Notes: a model not told the origin generated them from the sequence alone. A stretch of 64,000 bases of DNA from Scylla paramamosain (GCF_035594125.1 NW_026973719.1:518501-582500); one strand, 5' to 3'. Counted from the first letter of the stretch, positions 22,690 through 34,522 are shown. Made by a program: numbers and translations.

Positions 22690-23856
22690 TTCTGGCACAA
22701 AGCTTTGATTTCCAAACTACCCTCCTACAGCTTCTATCCTTCTCTCTGTAACTTCATCTCAAGTTTCCTTTCTGACTGTTCTATTGCTGCCGTGGTAGAC
22801 AGTCACTGTTCTTCTCCTAAATCTATTAACAGTGGTGTTCCTCAGGGTTCTGTCCTGTCACCCACTCTCTTCTTATTATTCATTAATCATCTCCTAAACC
22901 AAACTTTTTGTCCTATCTACTCCACCGATGATACCACCCTGCACTTTTCCACGTCTTTTCATAGACGTCCAACCCTTCAGGAGGTAAACATTTCACGCAG
23001 GGAAGCCACAGAACGCTTGACTTCTGATCTTTCTAAAATTTCTGATTGGGGCAGAGCAAACTTGGTATTGTTCAATGCCTTAAAAACTCAATTCCTCCAT
23101 CTATCAACTCGACACAACCTTCCACACAACTATCCCCCTCTTCTTCAATGACACTCAACTGTCCCCATCTTTTACACTGAACATCCTCGGTTTGTCCTTT
23201 ACTCATAATCTGAACTGGAAACTTCACATCTCATCTCTAGTTAAAACAGCTTCTATGAAGTTAGGCGTTCTGAGACGTCTCCGCCAGTTTTTCTCACTCC
23301 CCAGCTGCTAACTCTGTACAAGGGCCTTATCCGTCCATGTATGGAGTATGCTTCACATGTCTGGAGGGGTTCCACTCATACTGCTCTTCTAGATAGGGTG
23401 GAATCAAAAGCTTTTCGTCTCATCAACTCCTCTCCTCTAACTGACTGTCTTCTGCCTCTCTCACCACCGCAATGTTGCATCTCTAGCTGTCTTCTACCGC
23501 TATTTTCATGCTAACTGCTCTTCTGATCTTGCAAACTGCATGCCTCCCCTCCTCCCACGGCCTCGCTGCACAAGACTTTCTTCTTTCTCTCACCCATATT
23601 CTGTCCACCTTTCTAACACAAGAGTTAACCAGTATTTTCAATCATTCATCCCTTTCTCTGGTGAACTCTGGAACTCCCTGCCTGCTTCTATATTTCTACC
23701 TTCCTATGACTTGAATTCCTTCAAGAGGGAGGTTTCAAGGCACTTATTCATCAATTTTTGACTACTGCTTTGACCCTTTTATGGGACTGACATTTCAGTG
23801 GGCATTTTTTTTTATTGGATTTGTGTTGCCCTTGGCCAGTGTCCTTCCTACACAAT

Positions 23857-23862
<6 letters not shown>
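22690..23862 (+). mobile_element. LINE-A copy 5, 3' half
   Basis: 5'-truncated inside the RT ([20 protein letters not shown]), through [20 protein letters not shown], the thumb and C-terminal domain to the 3' UTR at about 23860. The palm motif reads [11 protein letters not shown] where the reference copy has [10 protein letters not shown], so the catalytic motif is altered. About 1.17 kb. Confidence 0.92.
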
Positions 23863-23888
<26 letters not shown>

Positions 23889-23895
23889 CACTTAC

Positions 23896-24172
23896 ACCAG
23901 CCACAGTCAGAGTGAAGGTGGCCACGGTGGCAGAGGTGGAGGGTGGAGTGAGGCAGGTGACTGTGGTGGAGGAGACACTCTGCACCACACAGGTCTGGCC
24001 CCCCACCAGCACCACAGGAGAGGCAACCAGACCCTGCAGACCACTTCCACTGATGGTGAGCAGGGTGCTGCCACCCAGGGAGCCTTCCAGGGGACTGAGG
24101 GAGGACACCTGCGGCACCACCACCACACGGCCCTCACTGCTGTACCCTGTGATGTCTGTCACTGCTATGCCC
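23896..24172 (-). CDS. PKHD1L1: PKHD1L1-like exon 15: IPT/TIG domain
   Basis: Acceptor ACCTGCAG and donor GGT|GTAAGT. Encodes GIAVTDITGYSSEGRVVVVP followed by QVSSLSPLEGSLGGSTLLTI, SGSGLQG, VLVGGQTCVVQSVSSTTVTC, LTPPSTS and TFTLTVAG. A full IPT repeat in one exon. The 9-kb intron that follows contains LINE-A and several LINE-B copies. Confidence 0.9.
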
Positions 24173-24180
24173 CTGCAGGT

Positions 24181-24471
24181 GAGGCGTGGTGAGGTGTGGT
24201 GGTGTGGTGAGGTGCAGTGATGCTGTGGTGGCATGGCAATGCCATGGTGTTGTGTGGTGATGCTCTGGTGGTGTAGTGCAGTAATGTGGTGTATGATAGT
24301 GTGGTGAGGTGTGGTGGTGCTGTGGTGTAGTGATGCTGCTGTGGTACAAAGCTGTATTTCTGTCATTGAAGCATGTTCCTTTTTTTTCTCATATCATCTC
24401 AAACATCCAGTTTCTCTCATCTGTGCTGACCTGTCTGTCTATCTGTCTGTCTGTATGTTAGCTGCACTCAC
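24181..24471. other. Intron between exons 14 and 15, GTGGTG-rich
   Basis: Degenerate TGGTGTGGTGATGCT repeats at 24181-24345; no gene. Confidence 0.6.
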
Positions 24472-24675
24472 CTGTTGATTGCCTTGACAGTGATGGGCAG
24501 GTATGCACCCGACCTCAGGTTGTCCAGGTTGTCCAGATCGCAGGTCACAGAGGTGTCTGAAGCAGAGGTCACACTACAGGATGCTTCACCAACACTGACC
24601 TCTACCTGGCAGGCCAGGTCACCAAAGCCTGATCCAGTGATGGTGAGAGAGTCGCCGCCCACCACCTGCAGGCCG
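24472..24675 (-). CDS. PKHD1L1: PKHD1L1-like exon 14: IPT/TIG domain
   Basis: Acceptor GACACAG and donor AACAG|GTGAGT. Encodes SGLQVVGGDSLTITGSGFGD, then CQVEVSVGEASCSVTSASDT, SVTCDLDNLDNLRSGAYLPI and TVKAINR. The G-G-D-S-L-T-I-T-G-S-G-F start, V-x-V-G-x-x-x-C centre and V-T-C end are textbook TIG features. Phase 2 on both sides of the introns. Confidence 0.9.
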
Positions 24676-24803
24676 CTGTGTCAAAGAAAACAGGAAACAC
24701 TCAGCGTGGGGAACCATTATTACTGCCACTGGTGCTGCTATCATTACTACCATTACCATCACTAATGCAAGAGGGACCCTGGCCTGCGCCAGCCTGCCCT
24801 CAC

Positions 24804-25152
24804 CTCAGGCCCTTCACAGTGTGGGTGGTGGAGGAGGCCAGGGCAGAGACCACAGGTGTGTGACAGGTGTGGAAATGAAAGTACAGGTATCCATTTTCTG
24901 GTGTGGTCAGGTCGGGGAGGTCACACCCATCCAGAGGCATCTCCAGGATGGGGTCACAGCCACTCATGTTGACGACCTGACTCCCGGCAACCTGGTAGGT
25001 GGCTTCCTTGTTACCCAGCAGTACGGCCATCCTGAGGGCCTGATGAGGTGGCCGTACCACGTTGACTTGGCCCCGCATCACCACACCACCAGGCAGTGTG
25101 GGGCCAGCATAATAGTGGATGCCTTGCTGGGGGAAGGCCACTGTGAAAGAGC
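24804..25152 (-). CDS. PKHD1L1: PKHD1L1-like exon 13: end of cupredoxin-like domain and start of IPT
   Basis: Acceptor TCCCGCAG and donor CTGAG|GTGAGG. Begins SFTVAFPQQGIHYYAGP, GVVMRGQVNVV (the F-x-x-x-G-x-x-Y-Y strand that ends the cupredoxin fold), continues with an AVLLGNKEATYQVAGS module and ends PVVSALASSTTHTVKGLR, the start of an IPT. A (TAG)n microsatellite and a LINE-A fragment lie immediately upstream in the intron. Confidence 0.87.
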
Positions 25153-25166
25153 CTGCGGGAAAGCAA

Positions 25167-25175
25167 TAGTAGTAA

Positions 25176-25261
<86 letters not shown>

Positions 25262-25385
25262 CTGGTGGGAGTAGTAGTAGAAGTAGCAGCAGCAGCAGCA
25301 GTAGCAGTAGTAGTAATAGTAATAGTGGTAGTCATGGTGGTAGTATTAACAGTAGTAGTAGTAGTGGTGGCAGTATTAGTAGTAG
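25167..25385. repeat. (TAG)n microsatellite, interrupted
   Basis: About 33 TAG units at 25167-25262, then interrupted GCA/TAG triplets to 25385. It abuts a LINE-A insertion. Confidence 0.93.
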
Positions 25386-25960
25386 TTTTTCTCACCCCCC
25401 CCAGCTGCTAACTCTGTACAAGGGCCTTATCCGTCCATGTATGGAGTATGCTTCACATGTCTGGGGGGTTCCACTCATATTGCTCTTCTAGACAGGGTGG
25501 AATCAAAAGCTTTTTGTCTCATCAACTCCTCTCCTCTAATTGACTGTCTTCAGCCTCTCACCGCTGCAATGTTGCATCTCTTGTTATCTTCTATCGCTAT
25601 TTTCATGCTAACTGCTCTTCTGATCTTGCTAACTGCATGCCTCCCCTCCTCCTGCAGCCTCACTGCACAAGACTTTCTTCTTTCTCTCAACCCTATTCTG
25701 TCCACCTCTCTAATGCAAGAGTTAACCAGTATTCTCAATCATTCATTCCTTTCTCTGGTAAACTCTGGAACTCCCTGCCTGCTTCTGTATTTCCACCTTC
25801 CTATGACTTGAATTCCTTCAAGAGGGAGGTTTCAAGACACTTATTCATCAATTTTTTACTACTGCTTTGACCCTTTTATGAGACTGGCATTTCAGTGGAC
25901 ATATTTTTTTATTGGATTTTTGTTGCCCTTTGCCAGTGTCCTTCCTACAGAAAAAAAAAA
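25386..25960 (+). mobile_element. LINE-A copy 6, 3' fragment
   Basis: Starts at the RT thumb junction (CAGCTGCTAACTCTGTACAA), continues through the C-terminal domain to the 3' UTR and a ten-A tail at about 25951-25960. 5'-truncated; inserted into a TAG repeat. Confidence 0.92.
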
Positions 25961-26206
25961 CTACTCATATTTCTCCTCCTGCCTATTTCTTTTCATTTTT
26001 CTCCGCTCTTCCTCCACTTCCATCCTTCTCTCTCTTCCTTCTTTCTTTTCAATCCATCCTCCTTCCTTTCCTTCCTGTTTACACTCTCCAATCTCTCTCT
26101 TTCTCTCCTTGTCACTATCCTTCTATCCCTTCATTTCTCTCACTTCACTTCTGTGCTTTCCTGTCTCAATTTCCCCCTCACCTCATCCCAGTCTCTCTGT
26201 CCTTAC

Positions 26207-26389
26207 CTGCAGCAGTCTGTGTCCCTGAGAAGAAGCCAGAACCATCAGCGTCCTCACAGTTATCCACAGGGCTGGCCACCTCACACACTCCGTACTGCAG
26301 CTGTGAGTTCTCAGACACCTTACTCCACTGCCAGGTTACTGAGTCTCCCTCCACTACCTCCAGCACACGAGGATACCATGGTACAGTCT
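26207..26389 (-). CDS. PKHD1L1: PKHD1L1-like exon 12: first half of cupredoxin-like domain
   Basis: Acceptor TTTCACAG and donor GCAG|GTAAGG. Encodes ETVPWYPRVLEVVEGDSVTW...YGVCEVASPVDNCEDADGSGFFSGTQTAAG. The V-x-V-x-x-G-D-x-V-x-W strand followed by G-V-x-x-V-x-S-P is the cupredoxin-like insert of fibrocystin-L. The classical copper-binding Cys-His set is not evident, so a structural role is more likely than copper binding. Confidence 0.8.
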
Positions 26390-26514
26390 CTGTGAAAATT
26401 GAAGGTAATGGGGTTGCTTGAAGTCCACAAATGGTACTAAGATGACTAGGTTTGGTGAGTGAGAGGTGCTTGATAAAGGCTTCATCTGTGTTCATCAGTG
26501 TTTCAGCATCTTAT

Positions 26515-26700
26515 CTTGACTGCTTTTAACAGGTTCTGGTGGAAGTTACTGCAGGTTTTCAGAGGCACTTTCGGAATTTTATGGGCAGTTTAACAAGGAT
26601 AGAGATAGTTTAACTGACTGCACAGGATGTTATTGGAGTTTTCAAGGGTGTTTATGTGACTCTAGTGATACTTTAACAGGAATTCTGCATCATCAAGTGT
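26515..26700 (+). repeat. Dispersed tandem repeat, about 85-90 bp unit, locus 2
   Basis: Two diverged units (TTTTAACAGGTTCTGGTGGA, AGTTACTGCAGGTTTTCAGA, AGTTTAACAAGGATAG) of the family also seen at 3.8-4.1 kb. Intron between exons 11 and 12. Confidence 0.7.
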
Positions 26701-26735
26701 GTGTGTGTGTGTGTGTGTATGAATCAGCGCCTCAC

Positions 26736-26971
26736 CAGAGCTGGTGCCAACATTCACAATCCTGTGGTTGGTGGTGATGGGCCTGGTGATGCAGGTGAGG
26801 GCCTCATCGGAGCACTGCAGCACCTCACACTCATACACCTGGCCCAGCTTCACCTTGAGGCGGGAACAATCCGAGCTGAAGCCTGTGCCGCCCAGCCTGA
26901 CCAGCGTGCCACCCTTCACTGACCCCTGGGTAGCTGAGGCCGAGGTCACCTGCAGTACGTACTCCACTTCC
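26736..26971 (-). CDS. PKHD1L1: PKHD1L1-like exon 11: IPT/TIG domain
   Basis: Acceptor TGTGGCAG and donor TCTG|GTGAGG. Encodes [21 protein letters not shown], then [13 protein letters not shown], the cysteine pair [15 protein letters not shown] and [20 protein letters not shown] nearly complete IPT in one exon, with the [14 protein letters not shown] start and a C...LTCITRP centre. Phases 2 and 1 fit both neighbours. Confidence 0.88.
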
Positions 26972-26997
26972 CTGCCACAACATCGTCACTCTATTAT

Positions 26998-27115
<118 letters not shown>

Positions 27116-27120
27116 CCCAC

Positions 27121-27245
27121 CTGGCAGCAGCACCAAAGCCATCAGTGGAGAGTACCAGGGTATGAGTGCCAGCCGACAGTGCCGGGGTAAGACAGCTCAC
27201 GCTGATGTTACTCCAATGAGTCGTATAACACAGCTCTGATCCGAT
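27121..27245 (-). CDS. PKHD1L1: PKHD1L1-like exon 10: IPT end
   Basis: Acceptor CGCCAG and donor CCAG|GTGGGT. Encodes [42 protein letters not shown], i.e. the C-x(n)[16 protein letters not shown] strands that close an IPT. The next intron is only 149 nt and about 110 nt of it is a (CT)n run on the coding strand. Confidence 0.82.
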
Positions 27246-28589
27246 CTGGCGGCATGAGGTCATAGGTCAGGTCAGGGGTATTGGGAAAGTGATAGGTTAG
27301 GTCAGGGTTACTAGGAAGGTCAGAGGGGGAAGTAGTGACTTTATATCAGTACTAGGGAATTTGGTTGTTGACTCTGAGATGAATGGACATTTCCACCTCG
27401 GCTCCCTACCCTTGTTCCTGTTCCCCGGCACCTGGCCCCTCCCCTGCCCTGCCTTCTCCTCAGATAAATGTTCAATACATTGCTTTGACACACAATTTAA
27501 TTTCTAAAATCTTTCTGGCCTCTTTTTTACTTTTTTATTAACTCAATAAGTCTTATCACTTTCTTAGAATAAAAAAAAAGTTCCTAGCAAGGCAGCACAT
27601 AAATGTCAGAAACAGTTGTTCCAGTCACCATGACCAGCAACAGCAATGTTGCTTTGGCCAACAACAAGAAAACACCACACAAGCACACTCATGGAAGGTA
27701 AGAACACACCAGTACAGATGCCACATACTGCTACACCTTGCCTTCAGCATGGTAACAGGAATACTCTTGGCACTTACACTACACACACTAATATGCCATG
27801 TGCAGACATGAACAGTTACATCCCCACACCACACATCCAAATCATCCACAAGCACCAACATCACACTTAGCCAAGATGCTTCACACTGCTCCAAAACACA
27901 CCACAACAATACAAACACACATTCAAGACAGTTTGTGCCAAAGCAGCTTAGTGAGGCAAAGGGGCATCCAATGTGATATCTGCTGTAACCGGTCCAAGCA
28001 TGCTGTGTGGTGTCATGTCGGCTGCATCAGATCGTTTGCACAGGTGCACCACGGATCAATTAACAATAGTATCGTGTGTATCTGCAGCAGATGTGGCTCT
28101 CCTAATGTCTCTACATCTTCTTTCTCACTACCTCCTATTCCAACCTCTAGCTCCTTTGACCTGCTATGCACACATAGTACTAACAAATCTCATATACATT
28201 TTCCTTCCATGAACCAGCAACACTCACCCTCACAACCACCAACACCTAGCCACACATCCCACCACACAACAAGACATTCAAACTCCACATCACCTAAACA
28301 CCCTTGTAACACCAGTCCATCAATCTGTCAACCAGGGCCATTTCCCATTGCTTTTGGCATTTCCTGCACATCATGACTACCCTCACCTCTCTTACACCCC
28401 CTTCACCTAAACCTTCCCCCATTCCCCAACTCCCCTAGCAACCTCTCCCAGTGCCTCTCCTGCCCTACACACAAATGACCCAGACTTCACTGTAGGTACC
28501 AAAACATGCTTAACACCCGACACAGATTCTGCAGAAGTCTTTCCTCCACCATTTAGCAAGACAGTCATAAAAATTTCTAACTGTAATTC

Positions 28590-28892
28590 ACTTTTTTTTT
28601 ATGTAGGAAGGAAACCAGCCAAGGGCAATACATTTATAAGAAAGTCCCACTGAGGTGCTGGTCCCCAAGCATAATCAAAAGTGGTTGTCAAAAATTGAAG
28701 GATAAATGTCTTGAAACCTCCCTCTTGAAAGAGTTCAAGCTATAGGAAGGAGGAAACACAGAACCAGGCAGGGAGTTCCAGAGTTTACCAGAGAAAAGGA
28801 TGAATGATTGAGAATACAGGTTAACTTTTGCATTACAGAGGTGGACAAAATTGGGGTGAGAGAAGGAAGAAAGTCTTGTGCAGAGAGGCCAT
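28590..28892 (-). mobile_element. LINE-A 3' fragment, copy 7, inside LINE-C
   Basis: Minus-strand 3' end of LINE-A beginning with an eight-T run (the A tail) and TGTAGGAAGGAAACCAGCC, then the C-terminal coding part (CTRLSSFSHPNFVHLCNAKV). It splits the LINE-C endonuclease coding region: LINE-C frames resume with GVLLAAFNRPP. Confidence 0.88.
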
Positions 28893-29780
28893 GGGGTTCT
28901 ACTTGCAGCTTTCAACAGACCTCCATCTTCCAACACAGAATACTCACACAACCTTCACACAGCTCTTTCACACCTCACACCAGACAAACACATCTGGATT
29001 GTACATGATTTCAACCTCCCTGACATCAACTGGACCACTACGTCCCCCTCCAATCCCTATGACACTGATGTCTTCAACCCTATCATTCCCCACACAAACA
29101 GGTGCCAGCTACACAACACACTAATTGACAACAAAAATACATTTTCACTCATGCAAACAGTACTCAAGCCAACAAAAACACAGGCTACCACACACCCCTC
29201 TGGTGCCAGAGGCCTTCTCACCACAGTCCATACATTAGACCTTCTCAAAAACAACATACACAATATAATAAACACCCAGGTAGTTCCAGGACTAAATGAC
29301 CACAACAATGTTCCAGTTGACATAGACCTTCTACCGACAAGACAAAAACACAGATGTGGGTCAATCCTACTCTACTCTAGAGCTGACAGACTCAATTAAA
29401 CACTCTACAGAGACAATTTTCTATCTTCTGACTCATACTCTGGACTCCTCCAAGAAACTGGAACAGCCTGACACACCATACACACCACCATGAACAACTA
29501 CAGCCCATAGAAAACACCCTCATGTAGACATACACTCCCCTGGTTCTCCAGGAACCTATGGAAACAACACCACAGAAAACAGAGATGACAGATGCAAACA
29601 ATCACAGAACACACCAGGGAAATGGGCCGCCTTCAGATCTTTCCAAAAGAATCTTGCCAAAAAACATAAAGAAGACCAAACGTGAACACCTTTGTAGATA
29701 TCTCACAGATAATGTTAGAAACAACACCAAAACACTTCTTCAAATTCCTCAAGTCATGCAGACAGGACAAAACAAACATA

Positions 29781-30640
29781 CAGTATTTGACGGCTTATAA
29801 GACGCATGGGCTTATAAGGCACACCTCACTTTGGGCAGGCATTGAAAAAAAAAAAAAAAAGATAAATATGCTCTGAATATGAACTGAAGGGTTTCAACTG
29901 AAATTTGAAGGCCTCTCTTACGTATTCAGATCCTTATTAGACCCCAATATTTTACATTTAAAAACTTCTATATTTGCTAAGACCTACTAACACTACCAAA
30001 CACCAATCCTGCTGTGAGATGTGAACAAATATGGTGTAGGCAAAGACACTGTCAGAGCCCAGAGGGATACTAAAGTTTGTATGATGCTTTCTTCACTTAT
30101 AAAACCTTTTGTTTTATTAGATAGTAAGCTATTTTCTAAAAAAGCAATAGTTTCTCATTAGCTTTGAGTTTTATTGAACACGTAAGCAAGCTAATAATGT
30201 TAGAAGATAGGCACAATTTCAGTTGTATGAAGGTGTGTCTCACTTCAAGGAATAATGGCATCACACTAAGGAACACAGTGAATCTTGCACGTGTCACCAG
30301 GTTTGGTGTGTGACCCACCGTGAGTTTGTTTTGGTACATGCAATGTGAGGGTCATCACTTAATTTCTTCCTGACTGGTGTTATTTTATGTGAATTACTGG
30401 CAAGTCCCACCTGTTATACATTGTTATCTTCCAAAAAAAAGTTGTTTTTGAAGTGTAGAAATGGTCATCACTTTGTTTACATGTGCAAAGATGTTTGGGG
30501 TTTGTTTTAAAGGCCACTGTTGCCACAGACTTACCAGTGGCCACTGCTCCAAAGCTGAACCTTGGCCTTATAAGACGCATGCTTATTTTCTCAGACTTTT
30601 TTTTGGTAAAAAGGCATGGCTTATAAGCCATCAAGTACAG
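29781..30640. mobile_element. Pogo/Tc1-like non-autonomous DNA element (860 bp), inside LINE-C
   Basis: Imperfect terminal inverted repeats: left CAGTATTTGACGGCTTATAA, right end (reverse complement) CTGTACTTGATGGCTTATAA. It is flanked by TA on both sides (29779-29780 and 30641-30642), the target duplication of the Tc1/mariner/pogo group. Excising it joins LINE-C coding sequence in frame (KTNI-LVLKDCDDTL). No transposase frame inside. Second TTATAAGACGCATG blocks lie internally at both ends. Confidence 0.82.
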
Positions 30641-32059
30641 TACTTGTCCTTAAAGACTGCGACGACACTCTTGCTACCACGCCAGAACACAAAGAGCACT
30701 TACTCAACACACAGTTCCACTCTGTATTCATCCAGAAAAACCCCACACAAGCCAAATAGCCCTTACCCACCATTCCCTCCCCTCGACATCAGGACAGACG
30801 GAATGCAGAGGTCACCACAGACTCTGGACACCACTAGATCACCTGGACTTGATAAAAGTCTCCCCCCCCCTTTTTCCTTAAGACTTGTGCCCTCATCCTT
30901 GCTCTCAGCCTTCCACCCATCCTCTAAGTGATCTTTACCCAACCTCTTCATGCATCCTCTCTTCTCTCTGACTGGCTTTGTGCTGATGTCACCCCATTTT
31001 CAAGGCAGGTGTCTGGAGTGACCCTTCTAATTATTGCCCATTTCTCCCACCTTTATCATCTCCCACATCTTTCAACACATCATACACAGACACATAATAA
31101 ATCATCTTGACACAAACAACATACGTATTATCAGACCACACGACATGGATTCCAACCAAAATTATCATGCGAGTCACAACTCACTGTTACCCACCATGAC
31201 ATTACAAGACACCCAGACAGACGTGATGCCAAACAAGTTGACACTATCGTGCTAGACTTTGCCAAAGCCTTTAACAAAGTACTCCACAAAAGACTGATTC
31301 TGAAACTACAGCATTGTGGCAGCACTGGACCAATTCTTCACTGGGTCACTTCTTTTCTTTCCGACAGGACCTAACGTGTTCTTCTTGACAGTGTTGCATC
31401 TGACCCTGTCCCTGTCTGTTCAGGTGTCCCTCAGGTCACTGTCTTGGGGACCCACACACACAGACAAATATAAAGAGGCTGGAAAAGCTCAACATAGCTA
31501 CAGCCAGGTTCATTACAAAACAATTACACACAAACTTCTGGCATAACAACACACATTAAACAATTAAATATGGACACCCTCACACTTCACAGAGAAGCAC
31601 ACAGACTAACAATAATGACAATAATGCACAAACTCACAAACCATCAAACTGACATCAACAAACATGAATACTTACACCACACACAGCTAGTACCCATAAC
31701 ACACACAACCACAAATATTCAACATACCACGATAACACAGACTTTCAAGCATTCACACTTCCATGGACCACATGCAGCTGGAACGGACTCCCCCTCACAA
31801 ACACAGCACGTGCATTCAAACACCTAACACTCCCACATTTCAGAACATGCACATAAAACTCCTATCCTGGACACTTAGTTTTCCCCTCACCCAACCCCCA
31901 AATAACCTTTTCCCTCTCTGACATCTCCTTGCAGCCAGCTCCCCATATGCACCCTACACATTAAATATTGAGATTGAGATTGAGATGGAGGGAATAGGTT
32001 ATGTTTTCCTGACTTTTACTGGGTGGGAGGGAGGGAGGGAAGGACAGAATGACACTCAC

Positions 32060-32099
32060 ATGAACTGATCCTGAAGTGCCAAAGTTTGTTCCTCTTGAC
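32060..32099 (-). CDS. PKHD1L1: PKHD1L1-like exon 9, small
   Basis: A 40-nt exon between CTCTCACAG and CAT|GTGAGT encoding SRGTNFGTSGSVH, the G-T-N-F-G-x-S-G-x-V strand of an IPT domain. Downstream phase 0 fits exon 10, which continues with IGSELC. Short length lowers confidence. Confidence 0.55.
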
Positions 32100-32212
32100 C
32101 TGTGAGAGAGGAGAAAATAAGACACAGAAACAAAGAGAAAATATTTGTTATGACTTAGATCTTCACTGTTTCCACAACTGGAGGAGGAACAGGAGGAGGA
32201 TAAGAGACTCAC

Positions 32213-32339
32213 CAAAGAGGGAGAGGGTGTGGAGGGAAAGGACAATGATGGTGGGTGACAGTGAGACGTCATAAGTGAAGGAGGAAGGGAGGGAGCCACT
32301 TGTGCCGCCCACATCCACCACCACATCCACCGTGCCCTC
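32213..32339 (-). CDS. PKHD1L1: PKHD1L1-like exon 8: end of one IPT and start of the next
   Basis: Acceptor CTGGCAG and donor TTTG|GTGAGT. Encodes EGTVDVVVDVGGTSGSLPSSFTYDVSLSPTIIVL, the closing strands of an IPT (V-x-V-x-V-G-G...FTYD) and the P-T-I start of another. It ends in phase 1 where exon 9 requires phase 2. One missing C in the TTTCCCTCC run would both repair the phase and give the usual SPT-x-x-x-LSP opening. Exon 7 lies 8.2 kb away across a LINE-B copy that itself contains a 4-kb DNA transposon. Confidence 0.75.
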
Positions 32340-32745
32340 CTGCCAGAGTGGAGAGGGTCAGGAGGTGATGGCCTGGCCTAACCTAACACCACTACCACCA
32401 TCATCACCATCATGACACACTCTTACAGTAAGAAATTGTACAAACAAAAGAGGAAAGAAAATGTGAGAAAATAGTATTTGTAATCCTAAAATACATTTTT
32501 CACTTAGCAGCATCATATGTAGCTTTGGCTCTGTCTCATACGCAAAAAGTAGCCACACCAAAAAAAATGTAACACCAACATATGTATGTTGTTGGTGTTA
32601 TCTTTATGTGCTGTGGGCGCAAATCATCCAAGCTATGTGTGATGCAGCTTGTATGTGATACAAATATAGTTTTCCTGACAGAGCAATTAGCCAGTGGAAG
32701 GCACTGACTGACCAATTTATGTGTGCAGGAACCATTCATAGCTTT

Positions 32746-32747
<2 letters not shown>

Positions 32748-32836
<89 letters not shown>

Positions 32837-33022
32837 CACACACACAAAGCATTCATAGCTTTAAAGATAAATATGACAAATTAACTTTAAAAGATAAGAC
32901 ATTACAAATTACAAATTACTAAATTCTTTAAAAATAAAATTACATAAGAACAAACACACACACACACACACACACACACTGACACACACACACACACACA
33001 CTGACACACACACACACACACA
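32748..33022. repeat. (CA)n microsatellites flanking an AT-rich spacer
   Basis: (CA)n at 32748-32846, then CA arrays at 32955-33022 interrupted by TGA. The repeated phrase ATTCATAGCTTTAAA on both sides of the first array suggests a short duplication. Confidence 0.92.
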
Positions 33023-34129
33023 GTTGGAGAAAAAAGTGAGTTATAGAGAAGTAGTGAAGGACCAGAGAAGTAAAGAACGCTTGACAAGAGAGTTTATAAA
33101 GGTAATAAAGGAAAAGGAAAACCTGGTAAGAGACACTGTAGATAAAATGAAGAGTGTAATGATCTTTGGCCTGGAAGAAAGTGAGATAAAAAAAATTGGT
33201 ATAAAAGAGAAGCAGAACAAAGAAAAACAGCTCGATTAGTACTGAGTGTGATAAACGAAGGGGATACAAAGCTGGAAGATGAAATAGAGGTGTACAGGAT
33301 TGGTAAATATGATCAAGGAAAAAGTAGACCATTGAAAATCAAACTAAAATCCCAAACAACAGCTGAAGAAACATTGGCAAATGCGTGGAAGCTAGCCAAA
33401 AGTAACAAGTTTAAATAAGGCTGGATTAGAAGAGAAATGAATGAGGAAGAAAGGAAGAAACTTAATGAATTGAGAAGTGAAGCAAAAGAAAGGAATGAAC
33501 AGAGAACACAAGAGGAAAAGGAACTTTCTTCTGGAGAGTAATGGACCTAAGGTTGAGGAAGTGGTACATGTGAAGAGTGAAGGGTGCAGAGGCACAGCTC
33601 TAAGAGAGGGAGGGACATGGACAGTGGCATACACTAATCGCTCGTTTGCGACAACGTCGTCATAACTCAAAAATAGCAATTTTTCACGAGAGCCATTTTA
33701 AAGAATGAAAACACTCTCAATATTGTGAATAGTCCCAAAAGACCATAGCTGGAACATTTTTTGAAACATCAAATAGTCCTTTAAAGTTTATAGAAATTGA
33801 AATAATTACATCTTCACTAATCAAACCTTTATTTAAACTTTTATAATGCTTTTTTTAATATGACGTTCTTCATAAAAAAATAGTAGACCTCTCATGTACT
33901 ATTTTGTTTTGTGCCATTATTTAAAGGAAAATAATCACCAATATGTTACTTAATTATGTATTGTTCATTGCTTATGACTTTGACAAGATTGATGATAATA
34001 CATTTTCTTATTATGAAAATGATAGATACTTCCTAATAAATGAAAGATATTGACTGTAACACAAAAAGATATTAAAAAAAACATTGTTATGAACATAATA
34101 GATTCCTCCTAATTATAATTTTTTTTCAA

Positions 34130-34135
<6 letters not shown>

Positions 34136-34219
<84 letters not shown>
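34136..34219. repeat. (TA)n array within the transposon
   Basis: About 42 TA units between the left end and the transposase stop. Flanking copies of ATAATAGATTC(T)TCCTAATTAT (34096, 34228 and 34284) show that a short segment duplicated beside it. Confidence 0.95.
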
Positions 34220-34221
<2 letters not shown>

Positions 34222-34522
34222 TCATGAACATAATAGATTCTTCCTAATTATCATTTTTTTCAAATAAAAAAATCCTTATGAACCTAATAGATTCTTCCTA
34301 ATTATAATTTCTTTCAAATATGCCTAAGGAATTAGACAACTCAAAAATGTTCAAATAAATGAAAGATGGACTGTATAATAAAAAAAACATTATAAAATAA
34401 ACATCTATTTAATATTCCATTCAAATAATATGTACCTAATGAATTAGCATACAACAAAACTTAATATTGTAATAGGCATACTAAATTTGTATTTTAACTC
34501 ATTTCATTAAGATTGATTTCAT

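Larger units (their letters stand above)
27590..31960 (+). mobile_element. LINE-C, decayed, full span with two later insertions and an internal deletion
   Basis: A third non-LTR family. 5' part: a zinc-finger-like frame (IQCDICCNRSKHAVWCHVGC, then CICSRCG) at about 27960-28110. Endonuclease at 28890-29340: LLAAFNRPPSSN, IWIVHDFNLPDINW, VPGLNDHNN. RT at 30650-31450: SHIFQHIIHRHIINHLDTNN, VDTIVLDFAKAFNKVLHKRL, VCSGVPQVTVLG. The sequence then jumps to the thumb (RLEKLNIATARFITK-like), so the segment that should carry the catalytic xADD is deleted. Interrupted by LINE-A copy 7 and a pogo-like element. Confidence 0.85.

Noticed and set aside
23815..25411. Plus-strand frames opposite exons 13 to 15
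   Set aside because: Shadows of minus-strand exons plus TAG and CA repeats; no independent motif.
32060..32339. Exons 8 and 9 as one read-through exon
   Set aside because: The interval between them has a clear GTGAGT donor and a CTCTCACAG acceptor, and the interval does not encode IPT sequence.
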